A stretch of 14,242 bases of DNA from SXRF01 sp964624555 (GTDB taxonomy: Bacteria > Pseudomonadota > Alphaproteobacteria > Rickettsiales > SXRF01), in NCBI GenBank assembly GCA_964624555.1, contig CAZUXB010000049.1:1-14242 (forward strand), in the 5' to 3' direction. The notes under the pieces were generated by a model, which searched no databases, was not told where the DNA came from, and worked only from the letters and a program-made list of their open reading frames with translations. Numbering within the stretch: position 1 is the stretch's first letter; every line of letters begins with the position of its first letter. The position numbers were made by a program, and so were the translations under genes. This document shows positions 6,804 to 13,088 of this stretch, piece after piece.

Positions 6804-7961
6804 CTACCGTGGGTTTATTGATTCGTTATAAATTACTACTTCCCCGTTCTCGCTACGGAGGGCGAGTTCACCTACTACGCCATCAATTATAAGTGATGAA
6901 CCTTTTACTATAGAAGGTGCCGGAGATTCCTTGCCATTTGCATCTACAACCAGCGCAGACGGGATTGATTTAGGGATAGCTGCGTATTTTATATAAGTTG
7001 AATGACCATCATCATAAACCTGCAGTGGCGCCAAGGCATCTACACCGGAATAGGTATAGTTGTAATTATAACTTTCAGGCGCGACAACTGCTGGAGCTGG
7101 TTTTGGCATATGATCGTTAGGAACCGGCATATGATCGTTAGGCAGTCTCAGCGAGTGCAGCGCACCATCTATTATGGGCTGATTCGGTACAAATTCCGGT
7201 GAATTGTTTACCTGCGGCTGGGGTGGGATCATGGTAAAACCGCTGTTGTCAGCAGGCATGGACGGAGGAGGGGTGATTTTTTCAGGATATACAAAACGTA
7301 TCACATAGGCATTGCTCTCACTCTTATCGTCTACAGACTTAAGATCAAACTCATATGAATGTTTATTAGTAAGCAAAGTCATGTTAGTAGAAAGATTTTC
7401 TGTCATTGGCCGGATATATAAACGATTGCCCGCCGGTATTAGCTGCCACAGGCTGCGGTCACCGACAGACATGGCCTGAATTTCTTCTTTCGGGTCGAAA
7501 ACTATATTGGTCTGGTAACCATATTTCGTACGGATGACGTAAACTGTGGAAGCATCATAGGTAAGCTCTTTTATCCGTGCTGCGCTGGACTCAGAAGATG
7601 CTGGCAATGAAGGGGAGGAGGTTGACTTTTTCTTCACATCAACTTTCTTTTTTGAATCACCTTTTTTGACAGAACTTTTCTTTTCATCACCGTTCTTACC
7701 TTCATCAGGCTTGCCTTGTGCATCTATATCAGTGCCATCGGCAGGCTTTTCTTCTGCTGGCAGGGCAGCTTTGTCTTCTGTCGCCTCGACAGGCTTAGCC
7801 CCTGATGCTCCGGCCATGCTTTCTTCTTTTGCTCCGACAGCTTTTTCTTCCGCTGCCCACGCTTGCCCAGACAAGATAGTGCTGATTAAAACTGTTGCCA
7901 ACAACAACTCATTTGGTAATGCCCTTGGCAGAATCTTTTTTATAATTGTGCGTGTCATCAT
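6804..7961 (-). CDS. virB9: Type IV secretion outer-membrane complex protein VirB9, with long charged linker
   Basis: A 385-aa VirB9/CagX family protein, which with VirB10 (and VirB7 where present) forms the outer-membrane core ring. A signal peptide (about 1-36, cleavage likely after AWA) is followed by an unusual Lys/Glu/Ser-rich low-complexity stretch of over 90 residues (37-130). Then comes the N-terminal VirB9 domain (about 135-225, with MSVGDRSLWQLIPAGNRL at 164-181 and NMTLLTNK at 193-200), a Pro-rich linker (230-295) and the C-terminal domain (about 298-385, NYTYSG through VVIYNE). The total is roughly 90 residues longer than typical VirB9, all due to the charged stretch. The linker holds a tandem PNDHMP repeat. 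The start overlaps the virB8 stop by 4 bp (ATGA). Confidence 0.95.
   Translation of the reverse strand: MMTRTIIKKILPRALPNELLLATVLISTILSGQAWAAEEKAVGAKEESMAGASGAKPVEATEDKAALPAEEKPADGTDIDAQGKPDEGKNGDEKKSSVKKGDSKKKVDVKKKSTSSPSLPASSESSAARIKELTYDASTVYVIRTKYGYQTNIVFDPKEEIQAMSVGDRSLWQLIPAGNRLYIRPMTENLSTNMTLLTNKHSYEFDLKSVDDKSESNAYVIRFVYPEKITPPPSMPADNSGFTMIPPQPQVNNSPEFVPNQPIIDGALHSLRLPNDHMPVPNDHMPKPAPAVVAPESYNYNYTYSGVDALAPLQVYDDGHSTYIKYAAIPKSIPSALVVDANGKESPAPSIVKGSSLIIDGVVGELALRSENGEVVIYNESINPR
7105..7142 (-). repeat. 21-bp tandem repeat inside virB9
   Basis: GGCATATGATCGTTAGG occurs at 7105-7121 and again at 7126-7142, a 21-bp period. It encodes two PNDHMP heptads (about 274-287) in the Pro-rich linker of VirB9. 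It is in frame and harmless to the fold; such units commonly change copy number by slippage. Confidence 0.9.
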
Positions 7962-8629
7962 TTTGGCAATGCATCCTCATCTACACGGTATTCCGTAACA
8001 TGGAAACCAAGTGGGTTAATATAACGTTCTTCACTATTAAGGTCTAACTTAACATATTCAAAGACCATTGTAACAATTTTATGGAATTGTAACGTTCCAC
8101 CATTAGCAGCAGTTTCCTCAACAAGCAAGCGTATCTGTGCCTGATTCGGCTTTAGGTAGGTTATGGACTTGAATTTTACTGTGCGGGAACCGTTTGCACC
8201 AAGGCGCGCTACAGCACTTTGCTGGTTATTTGGATTAGCTTCACGCTTAAACTGCTGATAAACCGGGCCAATATCAGACATAACGCGCACGGTGGAGTAG
8301 TTCCTGGTAACATCGCGGGCGTTATAGTTCTCCCTGGCTCTAATATATTGAACTATAAAGTAATTATTTACCGCCTCCAGACCAGTTATCTCTTTAACGG
8401 AAAGTGGGTCAACTAATTGAGTAATACCACTTTTTGAATCAACCTGGATGATAAACGGCTCAACCCCTTTAAGCGGTGTAAGGTTGGCAATAACCAACAT
8501 GGCAATCAGTGTAGAAAACATGGATATTAAGGTTATAATAACGAAAAGGCGGCGCTGGAACAGTATCGCCTGATAGCGATCCTTATACCAATTGCGCGAG
8601 CCTTTTGTTAATGTAATTTTCTGAGCCAT
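7958..8629 (-). CDS. virB8: Type IV secretion inner-membrane protein VirB8
   Basis: A 223-aa bitopic protein that forms part of the inner-membrane complex. A cytoplasmic N-terminus (1-27) precedes one membrane helix (about 28-50), then a periplasmic VirB8 domain of the NTF2-like fold (about 60-220). The ending NPLGFHVTEYRVDED (205-219) is a hallmark of the family. Length is normal. It is the first gene of the secretion operon: virB9 overlaps its stop codon by 4 bp, and the next gene upstream lies 127 bp away across an AT-rich gap, which probably holds the operon promoter. That gap contains a perfect TTGACA (minus strand, 8661-8666) but no convincing -10 at the right distance. Ribosome site weak (AAGG about 14 bases upstream). 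Confidence 0.95.
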   Translation of the reverse strand: MAQKITLTKGSRNWYKDRYQAILFQRRLFVIITLISMFSTLIAMLVIANLTPLKGVEPFIIQVDSKSGITQLVDPLSVKEITGLEAVNNYFIVQYIRARENYNARDVTRNYSTVRVMSDIGPVYQQFKREANPNNQQSAVARLGANGSRTVKFKSITYLKPNQAQIRLLVEETAANGGTLQFHKIVTMVFEYVKLDLNSEERYINPLGFHVTEYRVDEDALPK

Positions 8630-8756
8630 GGTTATACAGACTGACCTTAGATAATTATTATGTCAACAAAAATTAAGGAAGTAACGCTATTCTGGTTAAT
8701 TTCTATTTTTTCTATAATTTTCATAAAACAATTAAAATACAATTAGATAATTAAAA

Positions 8757-9344
8757 TTAAAATTTCCGTCCGCGAACCAGGATAAAACCTTGCGGGCGCG
8801 GTATCGGTTCAATAGACAGAGCAACTTTGCTGTTTACCCCTTCAATTTCCATTTCAAGTACCATATTTTGCGCATTTCCCTGTTCCAGCAAGGAATGTAG
8901 TGTTTTCTGGTTTTCCTCAGCTACTTTCGCCTGCTCCAGTAGTGAATTCAGGGAACGGTCCTTTTGCTTGAAAAAATAAGGGAATATATTCTGGAAAGGG
9001 CGGTCCAGGTAAAATATGTCATGGTTCTTTGCAGTTACTATAAAAGTAAAATCATGGTTCATGCCCAAGGCTGAGGAAAATATAGCGTTCTGGAACTCTG
9101 TAGCCTGAACCAGGGCCTTGTTGTTGTGGACGTCAAGGGTTAAGTACCAGCTTATGCAACCAAACAGGATCAATACAACAGAAGTAACAGCCAGCTTTTC
9201 ATTGATGCTTACTGTAGCAGTTCCGATCAATATGGTAACCATAATCAATACGAGGGCCTGCTGGATGCTTACACCACGTTCGCGGATAAAAAAATCACTT
9301 GATAAATCACCGCTTGCTAAGGCTTTGGCCGTGCGTTTTTCCAT
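8757..9344 (-). CDS. Two-TM protein with a PAS-like domain, no output domain
   Basis: A 195-aa protein with two adjacent membrane helices (about 29-46 and 51-70), then a cytoplasmic region (about 77-195) that looks like a PAS domain: DFTFIVTAKNHDIFYLD (98-114) as the first strands and a C-terminal strand IEPIPRPQGFILVRG (178-192). The segment 128-160 is Gln/Glu-rich and helical. Two short TM helices followed by PAS resemble the input half of alphaproteobacterial hybrid kinases such as CckA, but no kinase follows: a TAA stop comes straight after RGRKF. It may be a truncated kinase input module or a stand-alone sensor. The PAS and CckA resemblance is a pattern judgement. It lies on the same strand between the receptor gene and virB8, separated from both by more than 120 bp. 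Confidence 0.65.
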   Translation of the reverse strand: MEKRTAKALASGDLSSDFFIRERGVSIQQALVLIMVTILIGTATVSINEKLAVTSVVLILFGCISWYLTLDVHNNKALVQATEFQNAIFSSALGMNHDFTFIVTAKNHDIFYLDRPFQNIFPYFFKQKDRSLNSLLEQAKVAEENQKTLHSLLEQGNAQNMVLEMEIEGVNSKVALSIEPIPRPQGFILVRGRKF

Positions 9345-9388
9345 AACAATCTTTCTGAATAACTTAAAATTAAAGTAAACTTCGGATC

Positions 9389-9394
9389 ATTATA
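9389..9394 (-). promoter_or_regulatory. Possible -10 element upstream of the PAS-like gene
   Basis: On the minus strand a perfect TATAAT lies 44 bases before the ATG of the 195-aa gene. No good -35 hexamer is found 16-18 bases further upstream, so the call rests on one box in AT-rich DNA. Confidence 0.25.
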
Positions 9395-9428
9395 AAAAAC
9401 ATATGCTAATGAATGGTTAATTGAAGAC

Positions 9429-9444
9429 AAAAATAATTATTTTT
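9429..9444 (-). terminator. AT-only palindrome downstream of the receptor gene, possible weak terminator
   Basis: AAAAATAATTATTTTT is a perfect 16-bp palindrome 34 bases after the stop codon of the 713-aa gene, within a short intergenic region. An all-A/T stem would be weak and would act only as a poor terminator; a protein-binding site is equally possible. Confidence 0.2.
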
Positions 9445-9478
9445 ACTGCTTGAGTGATGTTACATGCCATAATTTTAA

Positions 9479-11620
9479 TCAGGCAACATGCTTATTGTTC
9501 TTAATTATGCTGTTTATCCACTCGCGGCCGCTTTCATTTTCCACGTAATGGATAAGGGCTACGACTACCCTCGGGTCGAAATAACTTCCCGACTGGTCGA
9601 GCAGGAATTTGTTAGCCGCCTCAATGGTCATAGCACTACGCCAAGAACGTGGGCTTATCATACCGATAAAGGCGTTGGAGACGGCAATTATCCGCGCCGA
9701 GACCAGGATATCATCGCCTTTTAATTTCAGGGCTCCGGTACCGTCCCACTTTTCCTGCCACTGCTTAAGAGTTTCGCTTACCGGTCCGTCAAACTCAACT
9801 TTATCAAGCAATTCGGAAGCAGCATCCATCGAATTGTGGATAGTGTTTTTTTCGTCTTCGGTAAGCTGTCCGGTTTTGGTGAGCAGTTCGCTTGGCACCA
9901 ATATTTTGCCGATATTCATCAAATTCGCAGCGGTTTTGGTTGCTTCGATAACAGCACTGTCCAGCTTCATGTCGGAAGCTATATGATAGGCGATCTGTGA
10001 CACCAGAAAAGAGTGGTTGGCGGCAAAAGGGTCGCGCTTGTCAACAAGGTTAAGCAAGGTCTGAACCAGTTGCTTCTGGATGGAGAGGCGGCGCTCACGC
10101 TCATGGTAAACTTCGCTTACATCCTGCTCAACTACCAGCACACCCTTGGTTTTTTCAGGAAGCGATGCAACTGGTATTTCCTTGATGGGGATATAGCCGG
10201 AGCGGATTATTATCTCATCCTTGCCTCCGTATTCATGGTGTACAGCATATACCGGTTGCCATGAGGCAAGGGCGTTGTCGCATTGTTCTTTTACCTGTCC
10301 AGCACGCACGCTGCCGCGTACATCGGAAACTGTTTTTCCGGCCACACTCTCTGCCGACATGCTCGCCGCTTCCGCAACATTCTTGTTGGCAAAGCGGTAG
10401 TTCTGGTTCTCGTCTACTATATATATAGCTTCCGGTTGGTAATCAGTAACCAGTCGCAGCAGATGTTCCTGCGCCCGCGACTTTATGGCGACCTTCTTGA
10501 AATAGCTTGAAGCCATCAGCGAGTGGCGCGATGAAGCATACCACCACATTGTGATAAGTATCAGGACTATGACCGCAATCACCAGAGTGAATACCATTTT
10601 CAGGCTTAAGCGGTGAGCGCCACTTTCGGCGAAGGCTTCGGAGATATCTATTTTGCTTATCAGTTTCCAGTCAGTTCCCTCTATGGAGCGCGACATGGCC
10701 AGAACCGGAGCACCACGATAATCTCTTTCATCCGCCAGGAACATATTGTCCTTGCCGCTTAGACTTTCCATAACAGTGTGTTTTTCATTTTTAAGAATCG
10801 GCTTTTCGCCATCCTGCAACGGTGAAAGATATTCGGTCTGGCCATCCTTGTTCACCCGCACCAGAACATTTTCCAAGGTTTTTTCGGTCGAACCGGGTTG
10901 CTTGAGCAGGTTGAAAAGATTGTCATCAATAGTTTTAATGGCGACTATTTTCCCGATCTGGCTTTCGGCATTGTGCTCACCCTGAATGGAATAGATCGGC
11001 ACCGAGAAGCCTATATATAATGTACCGTCAGTATCCTTATGCATGTCAATCAGCCCTTCTTCCCCGGCTTTCTGGGTTTTGGCCAGATCGGTTAGGCGGG
11101 CCAGTGCAGTATTCACCATCGGCGTGCCAACTATAAGCTGGTCATCTTTTCCCATTACCAGCAGGCCGCTTTTATTTTCGCTGGGAATATTGGCCGGGAT
11201 TACATCAGTCACGCTTTTGCCCATGAAACCAGCACGCTGGGCGGTAAATACCAGAAGGTTGCGCAGGTAAGATTTTTGCGATGGCTCACTGTCGGCAGGA
11301 GCATCCGGAATCTGCGGTATCATATCAAGTTCGGTAAGGTAAAGTTTCAGTGATGGGTTATCGGCCAGCGTGCGCAGTTCGCTGAAATTGCCGGAGATGA
11401 AATGGCTGACATCGGTCTTGCGGTTTTCGGCGATAAGATTCAGCTTCTCCTTCCAGTTCTGGACATCGCGCTGGTAATCTGCGTCATTAAAACGGGCAAT
11501 GAAGATGAGCCCGCCGATGATGATACCAAATATCAACAGCACCATGCCATACATCCACGGTGTGGTTTGTAACCGGCTGGCTTCGGCAAATTCCTCGGAC
11601 TCAGGGAGCAGCTTTTCCAT
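9479..11620 (-). CDS. Membrane sensor with periplasmic Cache-like region, PAS and degenerate HD-GYP domain
   Basis: A 713-aa protein with membrane helices at about 24-43 and 340-360 enclosing a periplasmic sensor of about 295 residues, probably a double Cache domain by size and layout. A PAS-like domain follows (about 385-505) and then an HD-GYP scaffold (about 516-695). The scaffold is clear (KWDGTG 624-629, SARIIAV 641-647, RSWRSAMT 658-665, GSYFDPRVV 678-686), but the metal-binding residues are gone. The HD pair is Met568-Asn569 in LMNIGK, the next His aligns with Ser597, the HH pair is Trp621-Gln622, the later Asp is Asn649, and GYP is missing after DGTG. It is therefore very unlikely to hydrolyse c-di-GMP and may bind ligand or partner instead. 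Strong AAGGAG ribosome site 8 bases before the start; 12 bp behind the peptidase gene, so one operon. Confidence 0.85.
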   Translation of the reverse strand: MEKLLPESEEFAEASRLQTTPWMYGMVLLIFGIIIGGLIFIARFNDADYQRDVQNWKEKLNLIAENRKTDVSHFISGNFSELRTLADNPSLKLYLTELDMIPQIPDAPADSEPSQKSYLRNLLVFTAQRAGFMGKSVTDVIPANIPSENKSGLLVMGKDDQLIVGTPMVNTALARLTDLAKTQKAGEEGLIDMHKDTDGTLYIGFSVPIYSIQGEHNAESQIGKIVAIKTIDDNLFNLLKQPGSTEKTLENVLVRVNKDGQTEYLSPLQDGEKPILKNEKHTVMESLSGKDNMFLADERDYRGAPVLAMSRSIEGTDWKLISKIDISEAFAESGAHRLSLKMVFTLVIAVIVLILITMWWYASSRHSLMASSYFKKVAIKSRAQEHLLRLVTDYQPEAIYIVDENQNYRFANKNVAEAASMSAESVAGKTVSDVRGSVRAGQVKEQCDNALASWQPVYAVHHEYGGKDEIIIRSGYIPIKEIPVASLPEKTKGVLVVEQDVSEVYHERERRLSIQKQLVQTLLNLVDKRDPFAANHSFLVSQIAYHIASDMKLDSAVIEATKTAANLMNIGKILVPSELLTKTGQLTEDEKNTIHNSMDAASELLDKVEFDGPVSETLKQWQEKWDGTGALKLKGDDILVSARIIAVSNAFIGMISPRSWRSAMTIEAANKFLLDQSGSYFDPRVVVALIHYVENESGREWINSIIKNNKHVA

Positions 11621-11632
11621 ATTTATTTCTCC

Positions 11633-12334
11633 TTACATTTTTGAGCGATACGTGTACCAGTTACTTTCATTTACCGCGTAAACCGGGCGGTAATGATAAA
11701 TCTTCAGCGCTGGGATAACATGTTTTATCTGGTTGTCGAGTATCTCAAGATTGCCATCATCGTCATATACACCTAAAATTGCGTGTATTATACCCCCCAG
11801 ATTCAAATCCTGCACTATTATAATGCGCAGGCGTTCATCGGGTATCCCAAGTGCCCGTAGCGAATAATATTTGGCAATGGCGTAATCCTCGCAATCACCA
11901 TTTATCTCCATGAACTCATAAGGTGTCTCCCAGTAATCATTCACACCCCAGTTCAACTGGTCAACTATATAAGGGTGTTTGTTGCCCCAGCTGTTGACCT
12001 CTTTCATCTGCTCATCAAGTGACTGGTCCTGCAACTCTTCAATCAACTCCTTCCATTCCTTTATGGCGCAAGGATGGTAGCGTACATTGCCACATTCACT
12101 ATCTGGTACTTCCTGTTGATCCTTGAAGCGGCTTATCACGCTCGTCCACTTGGTAAACGGGGTAAGATTTCCAAACTCAGACTCCGACATATTGAAATAA
12201 GAACCTGATGCCTGCGCCGGTGTCGGAAGAAGAATAAAAAAAACACCTGCGACCAAAACCAGAAAGAAAAATATTCGCAGGTAGTGATTCAGATTATGAT
12301 TTTTAAGTGCCATATTTGAGATATAGCGTATCAT
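11633..12334 (-). CDS. Periplasmic transglutaminase-like cysteine peptidase (BTLCP, LapG family)
   Basis: A 233-aa protein with a basic N-terminus and a hydrophobic export segment (about 20-40, possible cleavage after AQA at 43), so it should act in the periplasm. The catalytic triad of the BTLCP/DUF920 family is visible: Cys148 in NGDCEDYAIAKYYSLRALG (145-163), His184 in LNLGGIIHA (177-185) and Asp200 in LDNQ (199-202). The acidic residues after the cysteine match the calcium site known in LapG. The characterised member, LapG, cleaves the N-terminus of giant surface adhesins and is held inactive by the c-di-GMP receptor LapD. Here the co-transcribed partner is a membrane protein with a dead HD-GYP domain. 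Neither adhesin nor LapD is in the window. Met8 is an alternative start; neither start has a good ribosome site. Confidence 0.88.
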   Translation of the reverse strand: MIRYISNMALKNHNLNHYLRIFFFLVLVAGVFFILLPTPAQASGSYFNMSESEFGNLTPFTKWTSVISRFKDQQEVPDSECGNVRYHPCAIKEWKELIEELQDQSLDEQMKEVNSWGNKHPYIVDQLNWGVNDYWETPYEFMEINGDCEDYAIAKYYSLRALGIPDERLRIIIVQDLNLGGIIHAILGVYDDDGNLEILDNQIKHVIPALKIYHYRPVYAVNESNWYTYRSKM

Positions 12335-12677
12335 TCAGCTATTTACTATTGTGTTTTTTATATCACAGTTGCAACAAAATAAAACAATTTCAGAACACTG
12401 ATTTTTGTTGGGCGCAAATAAATATTTGCAATTTTATTCCGAATATGGAATGAAAAAAGTGCTGGGTTTATGCTGATTGTAGCGGTATATTTTTTGTTAC
12501 GTATATGGAATATATTTTCCGATGTTGCCGATGCGGTAAAAATATTGGAAGAGAAAAAAGTTGTGCGCGCACACACCGTTAATGGAAAATTAATTATTTG
12601 TCTGTAGCTTGTCATACTGTATTCATTTGCATGGTGCAGGTGGGTATGTATCTATGTAATTACATATGGAGTTTATT
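12335..12677. promoter_or_regulatory. Divergent intergenic region between the peptidase operon and the H1-like gene
   Basis: About 340 bp, AT-rich, with no convincing gene. A minus-strand open frame at 12358-12615 has no family features and no ribosome site and is taken as chance. The region must carry promoters for both directions. It holds two related 9-mers, TATGGAATG near 12444 and TATGGAATA near 12505, the first within an inverted repeat ATTCC-GAATAT-GGAAT (12436-12451), plausible as regulator sites. A candidate promoter toward the H1-like gene is TTGTCT, 16 bases, TATTCA around 12600-12630, weak by sequence. Confidence 0.35.
12654..12665 (+). promoter_or_regulatory. 12-bp palindrome adjoining the H1-like ribosome site
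   Basis: ATGTAATTACAT is a perfect palindrome that ends where the sequence ATGGAG (the ribosome site region) begins, 12 bases before the start codon. It could be an operator or a small mRNA hairpin affecting translation. Not tested against a known motif. Confidence 0.3.
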
Positions 12678-12941
12678 ATGACTGTTGCAAAAAAAGCTGT
12701 AAAAAAAGCTGCTAAGAAGCCAGCTGCGAAAAAAGCCGCTAAAAAGCCAGCTGCTAAAAAAGCTGTAAAAAAAGTAGCTGCTAAAAAGCCAGCTGCTAAA
12801 AAAGCCGCTAAAAAGCCAGCTGCTAAAAAAGCTGCTAAAAAAGTAGCTAAAAAGCCAGCTAAAGTTTCTAAGCCAAAAGCAAGCCTTAGCTTAGCTGCTA
12901 AATCACTTGCTGCTAAAAAAGTAACTCCAATCCGTCTCTAA
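12678..12941 (+). CDS. Histone H1-like Ala/Lys-rich DNA-binding protein
   Basis: An 87-aa protein made almost wholly of Lys-Ala-Pro repeats (units of the PAAKKAAKK type, about 5-70), with a less repetitive end ASLSLAAKSLAAKKVTPIRL. Such eukaryotic-H1-tail-like proteins bind DNA through charge and compact or regulate the nucleoid in several bacteria. I place the start at the ATG at 12678, because GGAG (12668-12671) sits six bases before it; the ATG at 12666 would overlap that site and has none of its own. It stands alone, is transcribed away from the peptidase operon and ends in a strong terminator, so it is a monocistronic, probably well-expressed gene. Near-identical DNA units within it make copy-number change by slippage likely. 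Confidence 0.85.
   Translation: MTVAKKAVKKAAKKPAAKKAAKKPAAKKAVKKVAAKKPAAKKAAKKPAAKKAAKKVAKKPAKVSKPKASLSLAAKSLAAKKVTPIRL
12739..12860 (+). repeat. Short internal repeats in the H1-like gene
   Basis: The unit AAAAAGCCAGCTGCTAAAAA recurs three times (about 12739, 12783 and 12810), with variants between. It encodes the KKPAAKK modules. Confidence 0.8.
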
Positions 12942-12973
12942 TTTGACGATTGTTGAAGCTTTTCAATAAAATA

Positions 12974-13001
12974 GGGGGTCTCAATTGAGACTCCCTTTTT
13001 T
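12974..13001 (+). terminator. Rho-independent terminator after the H1-like gene
   Basis: Left arm GGGGGTCTC (12974-12982), loop AATT, right arm GAGACTCCC (12987-12995), then a run of six T. Eight of nine stem positions pair. It lies 32 bp after the stop codon. Confidence 0.92.
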
Positions 13002-13088
13002 AATGTTAAAAATAGACTTACCTATTGGCGTAAACTATACTTTTCCTAGTCTCTTGGTAGAAAATAAAAGATAATATCCTTAGGAATA

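Noticed and set aside
8661..8666. Perfect TTGACA (minus strand) upstream of virB8 as a promoter -35 box
   Set aside because: No -10-like hexamer occurs 16-18 bases downstream, and the implied transcription start would fall at about the start codon. Kept only as a remark under virB8.
12358..12615. Minus-strand 85-codon frame in the intergenic region
   Set aside because: No ribosome site, no domain-like pattern, composition of AT-rich noncoding DNA; it would also occupy the only promoter space for two genes.
12678..12941. Ala/Lys repeats as a CRISPR or non-coding satellite
   Set aside because: The repeats are in frame, lack spacers, and have a proper ribosome site and terminator, which fits a histone H1-like gene.
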